From Pteria penguin (Eukaryota > Mollusca > Bivalvia > Pterioida > Pteriidae), in assembly GCA_035048485.1 (NCBI GenBank), contig CM068586.1, positions 46,102,287 to 46,166,286 on the forward strand: a stretch of DNA of 64,000 nt, written 5' to 3'. A model generated the notes under the pieces. That model was not told where the DNA came from. It saw only the letters and a program-made list of their open reading frames with translations, and made no database searches. Every line of letters starts with the position of its first letter. Within the stretch, counting starts at the first letter, position 1. Made by a program: the position numbers and the translations under genes. Below are positions 46,426 through 61,400 of this stretch, one piece after another.

Positions 46426-49400
46426 GTAAGATTATTTATAAGCTACATGTACATGTAAATACAGTTTGTTGCAGGGAAAAAAGTTTTTATTACTTTTTAG
46501 GGTATTTGAAGTACAAGATATACTTCATGCTCTGAATATCAGCACAATGGATATAATCATAATAATGTCAATTTTCCCTATAAATTACTGATAATATTTT
46601 ACACTAGCTAAAGGAAAGCAGTATACATATACATTTAGGTCAGACCACAGGGCTTTCGGCTTGTTGATCCCCCCTCACTTACACCAATATATATTGGTAT
46701 AATTGAGGGAGGGGGTCAACGAGCCAGAAGCCTTATGTTCAGACAGTAGTCTCCTTGGCTTTTTTAGTTTATATAATGATCTCTGTTTTTGAATGATACA
46801 TGTACAGAAAAAACCTGAAAATTTGAGGCCCCTGTGATGGTAGATGTTTGCAGATAAAAGATCCTTTCTTGCATCTGCTGGTTCTGTTGCACATGGAATT
46901 CTCTCTGTGAAGTGCATCTGACACCATCTTCACAAGTCAGGTCTCCGATACATCCTGTCCTGTGCTGTTGGACACTTGACTTATGATGATGATCTGACAG
47001 GTGCCAATTTTACTAAATACTTGAAATAATCTTTGGCTGACACAAATCAATTTTGAATAAACAAATGCAATTTCAACAGATTTATTAATTTTTGTTAACA
47101 TGTTGAATAATTCTTTAGACCATTCTGTGTCTATAAATCATTCTGCCATATTACTTGAGATATGTGCATAGGGGTTTTTTTTTGGAGATACAGAGAAGGT
47201 ATTAGATTTTCCAATTTTCTAAATTGAAAAAAGGTTTTGTTAAAACTTATTGTGCTAATTTAATGTTATCTCTTTGTAGAGAAGATTTCAAGATCTGAAT
47301 TTAAATAACAACAACCTCAGTAATTATGGGACCTGTGGTTTGTTTGGAAGCAGAACTTCTTTTGGGACGCCATCTTATCCATCTCCTCTGGACAGAATTA
47401 GGAATGCTCATCTTGAGAGAGCTGCCCATATTGGTAGTGACAAGAAAAATGAGGCTTCATTTGAAATCAACCAGTCTTTTCCAAAGGTTACTAAGAGCAA
47501 CATGTGTTTGCATGAAACAATGAAGAAACCAAAGCTACGTTCAGATTTTATATATGGTATATACAGATAAATATTTTTATAGCTTTGAAGATAAGTTTAG
47601 TATATCCATATTGTTTAGTTAAAAATGAACATATTTTCTAGTAATTCTGAATGCCATAATTAGAATAATGTGCATGTATTATTAATGTCATTGAATTCCA
47701 GATCTACATGTATATGTTTCTCAGATACCATATTTACTTGAATATAATATGGACCTGAATATAATACGCACCTAAAAAATGACCTTGAAAATCATGAAAA
47801 AATGTCTAACTCTGTGTATGATACGCAGGGGAAAAATCCAAAACATAATGTCAATTTCGTATTGAAACAGCAATAAAACGGGATGCAGTCGAGATTTTCA
47901 GCACATACATGTAACATGGATAATGTTATCAACTGAATTTGCTTTGCCGTATACCTTTTACAATGTAATCGTGTAACGTGTATTATTATCAAAAGCGGCA
48001 CAGATGGACCAGCCTTTATTCATTGTGTGATATCAACGTTTTTCTCTCTTTAATTTCATTTACAATCAAACTCGCATAGGCTTCAAATTTCTTAACTAAT
48101 ACAGGGCACTCACATCCTTATGGGGGACTGGTACCCATACCCTTTGAAGGGGGAATTTACACCGTGTTTTCAGGCTGATGGGGAATTTTTATTAATTTAA
48201 GGTATTCTTAGTAAATACAATAAATAAGCAAATGATATTTAACACATTTTCTTCTCAGACTCAGTATCAGCCAATCAAATACATCAAACATTCAAAATTT
48301 CATTTCATAATTTTAGCATTCTATTTCTTGATCTTGTAAAGTGCACAGTTCAACTCAGAGCTTCAGTATCATCTAAATGTGTATTAGATTTAGATTGAGA
48401 GCTCCCCCCTGTCTCAGCTTTGTCTAATTAAGACTTAGAGTAAGATGCAGGCTCGCAGTTTCCCTTTTTGTTTTTTTTTAAACATTTGGGCTTGGGGCAT
48501 GTACTTCTGCACTATCAAGTTTTTGTTTTTTAAATAGCATATCGATCTTTTTACAGTCAGTAGTACTCAGTACCAGTGTTCTAGGATTCAATTACCCGTT
48601 ACCCGAGGTAAGTGAAAATTTACGTCGGGTAACTGGAAAAGTAAACGCTACTTACCTGTGGGTAAGTGAATTTTGAAGCCCATGGATATTATAAATGTTA
48701 AAGATATTTAAAATCATACTGTCAGTACTGTCCGTGTATGATCCTGAATTTTACGATAAAGTTCACTTTCAAAAACCTAGTAATGATCAAGTAATACGTA
48801 ATCGTCGAAAGTTAAAATAGTCGGCCATTTGAAATGCATTCAGAAACACTAAGGAGAAACTAAATTCGGCACGGTTCTGGAATTCAGATATGCGACAATG
48901 CCATTTAGTTTTTACGACATTTTCGTTCAAAACACATGATAATTCTTATAAATATTTCACAAGTGGCATTATGATATCGTCCCTAGTTTGGTTTTATGTT
49001 TTTAATAACTCCATGGCCATCGTCCCTAATTTGGTTTTATGCTTTTAATAACTCCATGGCCGTGACATGAAATACGGAATACCGTAACTTAAATCACGTA
49101 TAGTTTCGTTTAATAAAAAGGTTTGATGAAAACTTTTGAAGACAGTTAAAAATGAGTTTAGAGATTCGGATTCAATTCTAACAAAACATCAGATAAATCT
49201 AAAGAGAAAACTAGCAAAAGAGAAATGGATCATATTTATGATAAAGAAAAACATGAACGTTCTTTTTGTGGCTGAGAATTGGCACTGGCTCCAAACATGT
49301 AAAGGGAGATCGAGCCCTGGGAGAAACTTTAAAATTGTTGATCAATATTGCGCTGTATTACGTTGCTTTATTGAGTGTTTAATGTTTTCTATTATTATGA

Positions 49401-52400
49401 TTAAAACGATATAAATTGACATTTTTGTTTGGGTAAGTGACCTTCTTGACAGGGTAAGTGAATTTTGGGTTGCCACTTACCCGTTGGTAAGTGGTTTTTA
49501 AGAAAATCCTAGAACACTGCAGTACTAATTCTTTTAGTAATTTTTTTCGGCAACTGTGGCTATTATGTGACATGATTTAGAAAATGAAAGTACAAACTAA
49601 GTTATGAACCGAAACTGGAAGCACATTTCTTTAATCACATAAACACTTGCCTACCAAATTTAGTAAGAGAATAAACTTCTGTATATGGAATTAAGTGAAG
49701 AAATAGTTTTATTATATATATTTTTAAGTATAGCGGAAATTCGGCCCCATTTTACGTCGATCAGGTGCCCTGTAGTACCCTCATTCAAAACGACCTCTTC
49801 AATTTTTGTTTTTCATGTTATGTTACATTAAGTGAACTTTACGCGGAGATCGCCAATGTTTGTGAAAGAAAGAATGAATGAATGAGTGTTATCCAAACTG
49901 TCGATGCTAGTGCCGTTACAGTCACACAAGTTTCACCTGTTGTGTAACTATCCGTTAACAAATTAAGGCTTATCATTGTACCACCCATACAATTTGCTAA
50001 TCAGAAACCATTGATAAATAACACAGCACAAGTATTCTATCGTGTTCATTGAATGGCACACTGTAGACATTACTCATGTTTTTGCCTTGGGCATTTACTA
50101 TGGGAAGCAGACAGTATACAGACAATAGACATATCTCATACCTCATGGGTTTGATTGACGACTTTAGATACTTCAACTGACACACACACCCTCTAAATCC
50201 GCCACTGAAACTTATTATAAGAATGAAAAAAGTTCCAGATTTCTTACCCTATGTATAATATACAGTGAAAAAATGATGAGTCAGAACTCAAATTGGCTAA
50301 AATAAGTGTGTATTATATTCGAGTAAATACGGTAATTGGATCTAAAAGCGGTGGCAGGATAAGTATGGTATTAATTTTTTGTATTTTTTTCGGCTCTTGC
50401 TTACGAACACTTCGGAAATTAATTTGTGTTTCCCCAGGATTCGCGGTTGAATTTTCTGATCTTTGTTTGAGATTTAAGAATGGATCAGAACTGAGAAATG
50501 GTGGCTATTTTTTTTACTAAGTTGCAATAAATATGACATGTCGGCAACAAATTTGAGTGTGCAGTGGTGTCTGAGAAACATAGAATTAATTTTACATGGC
50601 TTTACATATAGATTCTTTTTCAGTAATATAGTAGCCGTTAAAACGGCTGTTTGTGGTTGTGAAAACGACCGTTGGTATCTGTAAAAAATGTTTGCTTTTT
50701 GTTACGACTTGTTAACTTTGTCACTTCTACACAGGTAATAAGTTGGTAAGTTGTATTTAACTGGATCAAATAAATAACGAAGCACCGATATATAGAAACT
50801 GATGGCCACGCAATTTACATTTTATCTTTTTATAAAATCATCTTTAAAAGTACTTAACAAGCAAGGAATGTCTCATGTAGTATCTACATGTATAGTGCAT
50901 GATGTCTTCTTTGTTTGTTCATCAACGGCAAAGTTTGACTAAAGATCAAGATCGGATTTTTCTCTCTTTCGTGCCTACTAGTCGGTTGTGCAGTTTGACA
51001 CAATATTTTTCTTCCAAAAATCCAGCTAATAGGTGTGTATATATGGTACTTGTTAGTATTCTGCCAAACCTTTGCTGAGCTTCAGATGTCTGGTAAAGCC
51101 AAAGTATCAGGATTTGCTCTGGCTTGCTGAAGTATCCATCACTTAGGATGCTTTGTAGCAGGTCAAAATTATATGTAGGCAAAAAATGACATACATGTTC
51201 TATAACCAAAAATAAACATTTTGAGTTTCACTGTTGATTCTAATAAAAGTACAGTACGATATAACGTGTACCTTTTCATTTTATGGAAATGATATTGATT
51301 GTACTGGTAATGGATTATAAAAGATGCATGCATTAAACATGTAATAACCAGTTGTATTAAAAAGATATTTAAAACTCTTTAGGTTTCAAGACTGGAAATG
51401 GCAGACAAAATGGACATTCAGACAAAATAGACATCCTTATAGTTTTTGTAGGTCATTATTTGTTTGCCATTTAATCTGAAATGAAGCAGAGGTAAATGTT
51501 TTTTAATATGATAAATTTTGTCTCCAGATGGTGTTTGCGATTTAAGGCAAGTAAGTTATAGTCCTGGCCATAGTAAAGGTTCCTTCCAGGTTTGTGCTGA
51601 GGATGTGATGAACACAAGTTCTCGAGAGAACTGGTCATTCTATAATTATATTGGTGGAGGAGAGACAGGAATGGTATTTCCTACCACAGTCAATAATCCT
51701 AATAAAGCCATCTGTACCATCAATGCCAAGACTTCAGAGGTGAATTGATAATTTTTTAATGATTAAATAATACTTATAAAGTTCCAAAATAGATTTATGA
51801 GATACAATCTTTTTTAGTTTGTGCATTTTTAGTATTATCAACTTCAGCATACTAATTTTTGTTAACTCTAAGGTTTACTGTAAATGCTCCATATACACTT
51901 CAGTACTATAAATGAGATGTACCTAAAATAAATCAGAGCAACTGACATTTCATTTTTGATAGTGAGAATGGTATTTGCACAGGGTATTTTTGGTTGTGAT
52001 TGTGAAGTACATGTAGTAAAATAAAAACTTCTTATTCAGATCATTATTATTATTTGGGGAAGAATTTCACAGACTGATGTAAGGCTTATTGAAGCTGCAT
52101 TTATAAAGTCAGTCCTAATGTTCTTACGAGAATATGACTTAAACAAATTAAGATTTTACCATTTAATAGATATAATATTCAACAAGTTACTTAACTATGG
52201 GAGTGTTTACATTTTTTCATTCATTTATCTGTTTGATTTTTACGACTGACTTAACGGTAACTAAAGAGTAGGCACATGTCCCTTTTGAGAAATCTAATCC
52301 TGCTGTCTAACAGAAAATGAGAAATAATATACATGTGGAGGTACATTATTACTTTTACTTGTCTTTTAAACTCTTTGGGACCTGTGAATTATAAGATCGA

Positions 52401-55400
52401 ACCAAGATTTATGGAATGTTAAATGAAAGGAATTATGTACATGTAGCTAGGATACATGTGAAATGTAATAATTATTTTGAAACTGTTCACAGATTCTTGT
52501 TGCCAATGAGATGGCTTGTGAGTTATTTGGATTTGATTCAGAGGAACTGATCGGTGAAGAGCTGAAGAAGTTAATCAAATTAAAACCAAAGGACCAGGAA
52601 ACCATTTTAGAATCTCACCTAGAAGACACAGGAGAGGTTGTCAGTGTTTCAGGTCGAGTTGTAAGTAGTCCTTGCAAATCGCCAGTGGGGCTCCCTGGTT
52701 AATAAGTGCAGCTCAGAATTAGAAAAGCCGGGGTTAAAAGTGGCTGCAGTCTTGTCTGTGTGATTTCTGTCTGATGAGAATAATGGAAGCTATTGCCACT
52801 TTGAAAAGGAATAGAAATCCACTCTGTGTCAAGTTCACAGTTCACAAAACCGATCGCAGAGTTTTGATTGTTGCAAATCTTTCACATGAATGTGGGGAAT
52901 TCCATCCACTCCTTTAGCCCTTTGTATAAAGCATTTTGATGTCATTTGAAGGGTTTAAGAAAAACATTTATCACTTTACAAGATTGCTTAACACACAGTC
53001 CCGAAGCCAAGGCTACCAAAAATTCCTTACGGCTAGTAAAATTTGTTTTTGAAATAGCCTTACAGACTAGTAAAAAGATTATTGTCTCAGTAAAAGATTG
53101 TTGAGATCAAAACTTAGCTAGGGCTGAAACGATTTGTTGCGATTTCGATTCGGCTCAATATATTCGTTTGAATCGGTGTTTGATACATCAGTCTGAATTT
53201 CCATTTGATTCAGCTGTAAAAACAAGTTAGGCCACCCCAAAAAAAATTTTTAAAATCTTGTTCTTCAGATTTTTATAATGAAAATAGGGAGGCTGTGAGT
53301 GAAATTTTTTTTTTTGCAATATTTTTAACAAGGGAAATGTTTTTTGAAAACTATACCTTCATATATAACAGGACTGTTTAATTAACATGCTTACAAGTGC
53401 TACAACTCCAACATATGACCATTTTACTAATATTCGAAGAATTCCATTAAGTTATCCAAAACATACACCGGATTGCAGGATTGCAGGTGCAATGTAACAA
53501 ATTGTTAATCCACTTTAGCAAACGATAGAAATTAAACACGTAACACTGAACTTCAATAAAGAACGATTTTGTATTTTTTTTACTATCACAGGAATGGTTA
53601 ATGACTTTACCATCAATAATTATAGTTTCATATATATCTACTTTTTTATGAAACTATCATCATATGTGATGAAAAAAGAATACATTTTAAATCTTCTTGT
53701 CCACACAAAAATAGCAATATGAATATACTTTTGATAAAGTTGTTTGTCAGTTTTTCTGTAGACGTAAAATTTTCCACACTTTTCAACATATCCTTTAAGT
53801 TGGTGGACTGTCTATCATCCACATGTAGACAAACTACTGCCGAATGCTGCCTAGAATTGGCAAAAACCGGAACTTGGCACATGTAATACATAACTATAAA
53901 AAAAATAAAATAGGACTGGACCAGTTTTTTCCGAAAATTTGAAAAAAAAAAATCAGAGCTGCGATTCTGTTGAACAAGACATTAATTTGTTGTGGCCTTA
54001 CCACAATTTCATTTTATAAACTATACTGTTTCATCATATCCTTTATTTCCCATAAGTACAGTTTTAAGTAAATGAATGCCTTTGATTTCTTAAACACTTC
54101 TTTGTTGATGGCATATTATATTTTATTTGGAACATTTTATTTTGGTTTAAACTGTATTTATAGAGGAATTTTACGTGATTATTGAGATTTGATTTAAATA
54201 AATTCTGAATACAAGAAAAAAAATGATCTCTCAAAAATGTAAATAGAACTTTTAAAAATGAAATCAAAGGATATCATTGTAATCTGTGCCTAGTGGTGTG
54301 GGAGTAATTCCTGATCAGAAGCCGTTCTCAGTCACTTTGCCATTTCGGGCATTTAGAGCCATTTAATTGATATGAGCTTATCAGTCTATCAAGACCATCA
54401 ATAGGGAAATTCGCATACAAAAAGACAAATGTTTCTTGATCATTAAAGATGATTTCAGCCTTACTTTCTGTTTCTGTTGTCTATTGTTGTCATTTCTGGC
54501 ACTGGGGAAGTGATGGGGATCTTAAAACACATAAAATTCACTTTTGAAGAGCAATAAATGATAAGAGCAAGTTATTACTCTAATTCTTTTGAAAATTCAC
54601 TGAGAGGGGTAAAAAATATCCCGCTTTGAGCCTCAACAAATCTCTCTGACGTTGTGAGCGGAAATTACTTCTCTCGACTGTCCAAAATTGCTTTGGACCC
54701 CCTAGTCGAGAGGACCCCTCTTTATGGAATAAGATCAATTTTCAATTTTATTTTTACATATTCAAGTAGCTAAATAACTCATGTATATATCTGTCAATTT
54801 TATGAATGTACGTGGTTTAGAAGGAAAGTTATTGACTAAAAATTTTGAATTTTGACCAAGAATTACTCCCACACCAGTATAGCCAAATAATTTATCTTTA
54901 ATGCATTTGTCTTATGACCAAGCAAAATCAGAAATCTTGCACTAAAATGGGTATTTATATTAAGAAGTGAAAATGTATTGTGGTCTACTACTATACAGAT
55001 GTCTATTTTTATTCATGAACACCATGTATATAATATATTTACCTTTATCTTATACAAAATGATGGATATGTGAAGATTCATAGAAATAAGTATCCATATT
55101 TCATTGATGTTTAAATGAAAGTACATAATGAGCATGGATAAAGTTAGATCTGGCAATTCTTTCCTTATAGTTTTTCTTTATTTTTAAAAAGTATTGGTCA
55201 TATAAAAAATCATTCTATTGCTAATGCAATATTATAATAAGTATTAGATCCTAAGGAGAGCACATTGTTTCAGCCCTACAAAAAGATACGTCTTCATCAA
55301 AGACATGCTTTTAAATACACAAAATTTAGTGCAATGACAATTGTAAAAATGATTTTGACTTCATGAACAACAAAAAATTAGAAATTGAAATTAAAATTTG

Positions 55401-58400
55401 AAATTAAAGACTTTTTGTTTGTGCTATCAGAAATTTCTTTTAGCTAATAAAAGTTCGGGCTGGACTAGCCCTACTGGCTAGTGATGTAAAATAGTTTTCA
55501 GAAAGACTGAACACATGGATAAATCTGTCCTGTTTATAGAAAGTATAGTCCAGAAACCCATGTCACAGAACATGTTGACATATAGAGAAGAACCCTTTTA
55601 ACTTAATTAAACTATAGATCAATCTGACAGATAAGTCAAAATCTCTTTTTAAATTTAGATCTGCAATTGCAGGTACCACCACTATAAACATGAAATACTT
55701 GTGACATGCCATTAAGGTGAAATATTCTTGACATGGCATTAAGCAGTCAGTCAGTCTAAAAAGGAGTACTGGAATTTCATTGAACTCATTTCAAAGGTTC
55801 TGAAGTTTCACTGAACAATGTGACTTTCAGATAGTAAGATGTACATGTTTGTGATTGATATGCTAATTAAAGGAAATTTAAGCTGAAAATAATGGATATC
55901 TTAAGAATGAAAACTTCTTAGTTGACAAAAGACTTCTTCATTTACCAAATAGGTTGACGCTTTGGACAGGAATGGACTGGTCATGCCTATCTCTTTGTGG
56001 GTCAAACAGATCGGTAGTGTCAAAGACTGTCGGTGCTTTGTTGTCATGGAACCTGTAGATAGAACAGTTGCTATGGTTACCTTTGATTCACAGGTAAAGC
56101 AAAATTCTTGATGACATGTTTTAGCATTTCAAAATGATTTGTTAAGTATGCTGTGCAAGAGATTTTTTTTTGTTTTAATTTTTTTTTTCTTTTAATAACT
56201 TCATTGTACTAGAGCACACCTTAAATAATATCCCAAAATGGATTGATTCCTGAATCAGTGAATGTTTGAATTTACATATTTATCTTTAAGACCCTTGAAA
56301 TTAGAAGTTTTAAAGGAGAAAAAAAGTGTATGATGATCAGTTTTGAAATACACATAACTATAATTTACTGGTATCATCAGTTTGAAAACATTGTTTCTTT
56401 GTAAATCATTTCAGGAATATTTTGAATTTCTGCAGTTCTATGAAATGATTTGGAATGTTAATGTCAAATTTTAGCTGTTACATGTATGTTTAATAAATTT
56501 TGTGGATCAATATTTAGAAAAGATAAAAAAAACTTTTGCATGTATATGATGTATATTAATTTAATATAAATTTCAAAGGGAACAGTTTTGTCATGCGATC
56601 ACAAGTTGGCATATTTGCATGGATTCGTCTCCCCTGATGATGTCGAAGGACTGCAGCTGAGGGATCTCATTCCTTCCGTCAGGCTACCACAGAAAGGAGA
56701 AAGACTAGACAAGGTGCAAATTATACACTTATGAACTGCAATAGGTTGTGTTGGACATAACTGAAGCAGCAAAAAAAATAACGAATCTTGTTGATGTCTA
56801 TTGTGCATTAAGAGCACAAAAAAACCCTTATATATATAGTGAAACACCTGGGGGTACTATGGACCTTGGATCTCCAAAAAATACCTGTAGAAAATAAAGA
56901 CAAATTAGACAAACATATAAAGCACAAAGACACTACAGCTAACAAGGCACCCTATATTTCACTTATATTCGTTCCCCGACTGGGACTCCAACCCACAACC
57001 TATGGTACCGAATCACCTAGCTCTTTACGTTTACGTCAGGTAAATCCCTTCATTTTCCGTGGCCGTGTTGTCATGCATACGATAAGCTAATGATTGGCTA
57101 TTAAAGCTCTGTTTTTGTGGAGCTCGGTTAGCTCAGTCGGTTAGAGGGTCGGTTGCATGACAAGCTAGGTGATTTAGTACCATGGGCCTTGGGTTCGAGT
57201 CCCAGTAGGGGGAATGAATATAAGTGAAATATAGGGTGTCTTGTTAGCTGTAGTGTCTTTGTGTTTTATATATATATATGTGTGTGTGCGTGTGCGTGTG
57301 TGTGTGTGTAAATGCATACGTTTTGTAATTATGCCCCTGGATCAATAGATCGGGGGCATATTGTTTTTGTCTTGTCTGTCGGTTGTCAACTTTAACCTTG
57401 GCTATAACTTTTGAACCATGAGGGATGGAGACTTCATATTTAACATGCATAAGCAACTAATGAAGCCACTTCAAATGACACCAAGGTCGATGCCTTTTGA
57501 CCTTGATAATGACCTTCACACTAAAAATAACTTTTTAGACTTGGGACAATAAATATTGAACCATGAGGGATAGAGACTTCATATTTGACATGCGCACTCA
57601 ACTAATGAAGCCCTTTCAAATGACACCAAGGTTGATGACCTCTTAACCTTGAGAATGACCTTCACACTAAAAATAACTTTTTGGACTTAGGTGCCTCTGG
57701 GTGCATTAGTGTTTCACAAACACAGCTTGTTTGAAGAATATCAAGTACAGGGCATTGCCTACATAGCCATGTGGGATAAGGTGCTGTACTATACTGTATA
57801 CACAATGTGGTTTTGTAACTTACGACCACCGGCAAATTTAAATGCTATTTCAACAAATGGTTTGAAATTATTAGTAATATCAAAAGTAATACATGTAATT
57901 TCCAAAATTAAAAATAAAAGAGAATCACATTCAAGTTGGATTATGCCCTCTTCTAGAAGCTAACTTGCAACATCAGAAACATATTTAAAAACAGTGGTGT
58001 GTAAATCTGATATAGAAGTTACATATGTGCTTGTTAAAAGAAAAAGATAATAGTTCATTTTTGTTTATTTGACAACTGATTATTTGGGGATCTGCATACA
58101 CTTCAAATTTCTTAACTAGTACCCTTGTTCCAAACGACCGCTTCAAATTCAATTTTTTTTTTCATTGGAATGAATATGCGTGTCAACTATATTACGTGAA
58201 CTTTATGCGGAGATTGCAAAAATTTGTGAAGACAAAATAAATAAAGAATGAATGAATGAGTGTTATTCAAATTGTTGCTCGTGCCGTTTTGGTCAAGTAG
58301 TTTCACCTGTTACGTTACCATCAATTAACCAATTAAGGCTAAATCATTGTATCACCCATACAACCTGCCACTCAGAAATCATTGCTAAATAATACAGCGC

Positions 58401-61400
58401 AAGTATTCTATCGTGTTCATGGAATGGCACACTGTAGATATTACTCCTGTTATCACCTTGGGCATTTACTACGGGAAGCAGACAGTATACAGACAATAGA
58501 CATATCTCAATGCCTCGTGGGTTTGATTCACAGCTTTAGATACTTTAACTGACACACACCCTAAATGCGCCACTGAAGCTTAAAAGCGTGGAAAAAAGTT
58601 CCAGATTTCTAGCTATATGTATAATATGCAGTGAAAAAATGATGAGTCAAATTGGCTAACAAAAAGTGTGTATTATATTTGAGTAGAAGTTTGCATGATT
58701 GAGAGTGGACAGTATGGGATAAAATATTATATGTTATTTGCTTTCAGGAATTGAGAAAGCAACGAGCTACTGGCAGAACGCAACATGGTGCATCGTTCCC
58801 TTTGAGCATTTTCATTAAGCTTGGTTCAGAAGTTGAGGAAGATAGTAGAAATGTACCGCCTAGAGGTGAGTATCTTAACATTATTCTATGAATTATATGT
58901 GCAATTTTCAGGTTTGTAGAATGGGTAAAAGAAAAGTACTGAGATTAGAGCAACAGAAATTCTGATGGTAAAAAGCAAAATATACAGTGAGATTGAAGGA
59001 ATCCAAGTAATTCATTATTTGTGATATTTTTGTACTTGTAGCCTTAACTTTATACAGTGCCCGCCACTTAATTGAATGTCGCATTATTGAATATTTCATT
59101 TTATTGAATAAGATCCTGAAATCCAAAACCATTTTCTATAAGATCTATTGAAAATCCGCCACTTATTACACTAGAATAAAGAAGCAACTTCGTTTATTTG
59201 AATAGCGTGATTATCCTACCAAGCATACCTTTGTTAAAACTTAACTGTATCACGCCCAAGGTCATGTTGTTTACTACGGTGCGAGCGACCTATCAATTAG
59301 AGATAAATGGTTTCACACCTGTCCAGGTAAAAGCTGTTGACCAAATCACACGTTAAATGTTGAATAGGCCGTAGCGATAGTGATGAAAGGATTAATTAAT
59401 TACCAAGTGCCGAAGCCAGATCGTGCGCAAGATCACCGAAAACATCGACAAGATGACGCTGTCAGCCAACGGCATTGCGTGAAGACTGACCCTACTAGAT
59501 GCCGTCCTTTTACTCATTAAGGCCTGGCACACCGTCAAGCCCACAACTATCTCCAACTGCTTCCGAAAGGCTGGCTTTGTCTCGTCAGACAACAATGCAA
59601 CCGAAACTGACAATGTCTGGCCACCAGAGGATGTTGATAGCTAGACGCTTGATGCCTTCATCACAAACGATGGCAACCTTGAGAGCTAAGCTGCCCGAAC
59701 TGAGGAAAAAATATGTGCCAGTTTCCCTGAAGACGAGACCAGACCATGCGACACCAGTTTCCCTGAAGACGAGACCCGTCTTGTGTCTTTGGTCACCCTG
59801 GCTACACGACTGAGATACATGTGTTTCAATAGACAGCGAATTTTCTTTACGGTCAGACGAGCAGGTGTAATGTAACTATTTAATAACATTTGGTCATTGT
59901 ACTTAAAACACAGTTGCAAAATTATCGAAAATGTAGTCTGTTGACTTACATGTAGCTCAAGCAAACAACAAGAGGATCTAAGAGAGGTAACTCTAGTGTA
60001 TCTAAATATAGATACATGTACAATGATTCCATTACAGATACCGCGAAAGTTATACACGTATGCAATTCTTACACAATCTGTCGATCTTCTGGTCTTTGAA
60101 ACTGCATTCGTTCGTCATGCCGTGTAATTGAATATTCGTTTATTTGAATAATAAAGTCCTGACATATAGCTTATTCAATTAAGCGGCTTGCACTGTATAC
60201 AAATTTTAATCTTGCATTCACTGTTGTGAAGTTAAAACATTCCATTAAACTTAAATGGAATCATCATTGATGACGTTAGTTCAAGTATGTGTTTTACTTG
60301 CAGTAAAATCATTATTATTTTTTTTGCAGAACTTTCCATATCTCTAAATAAAACCATAATATTTTATTCTTGAAGAAAATGAAGAAATAGAATTATGTGT
60401 ATGATAAGAGAAGTATATAATGCAAAACCTAACTGCAGATCATGGTCCTTTTTTGATACATGTGGTGATTGGGCTTCGATTCCTTATGATGGGTAATATG
60501 TAGTTTGTTCTTTGAGTAAAAAGGAAGTGAGCTGTGAAATAATATAGAGGTTTATGAATGGCAATGCTAACTGTTTGCATCAACCCATGATATAACTAAA
60601 ATTGATCATGTAAAATAGAAAAAGGTGAAAAGGAAAATAATGAATGGGAACAATAAATGAAAAATATATGATATATATATATAATGACTATGATTGCCTT
60701 TGATGTAGGAACACTAAATGGCAGCGATGGAATTTATCTTGGCATCATCTGGGTGTTTTCTAGCATTAGTGGTCTCATCACGCTCAGTTCAGAGGGCTCC
60801 ATTCAGACTATTAATGATAACTTTGCCCTTCTGTTGTTTGGATATACAGCTTCAAATTTAATTGGAAAGGTAAATAAAGATTTGAAGTAGTCCTCCAAAG
60901 AGAAGTCCGGTACATAAAAAGTAAAAGAACACAAACACTCTATATTGCAAATTTTCGGCCTCATGGCCTCTATCAAGCAATTTAAGAGATGACAAATACA
61001 AAGCTATGTAAAATCCATGTTTACGTTTTAAAGATTCATCTCTTAAATTGCTTGATAAGTTGATAAAGGTCATGAGGCTGAAAATTTGCAATGTAATGTA
61101 AATATATTCTAATTTAATAGGTTTATTGCCATATTTTGGTTGCAACATTTCTACGAGTTACAATTATTTACATGAACAAAGTGTACATTCCATGATAAAA
61201 ACTGATGAATACACTCTCAATAGTTACAGAATCTATTTAGAGCAGAGTTCACAAATGATATTGTAAAGGAGACACTCATATTTCATAAACACATTTTCCT
61301 TGACTTCACTTTGTGCTCTTGAGTTTTCCCACATCCATTATTGATGAAAAGGTGTAGTAAAATCAAGTTCTAATGCATTCTGTTTGTCATACACGATCAT

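Noticed and set aside
49136..49414. 92-codon frame inside the hAT-like element as a transposase fragment
   Set aside because: No hAT dimerisation or DDE motif is visible; it is too short and unlike known transposases.
57120..57212. tRNA gene
   Set aside because: A- and B-box-like motifs are present, but the acceptor ends do not pair convincingly and the same block recurs inverted at 56916-57025, as in a SINE.
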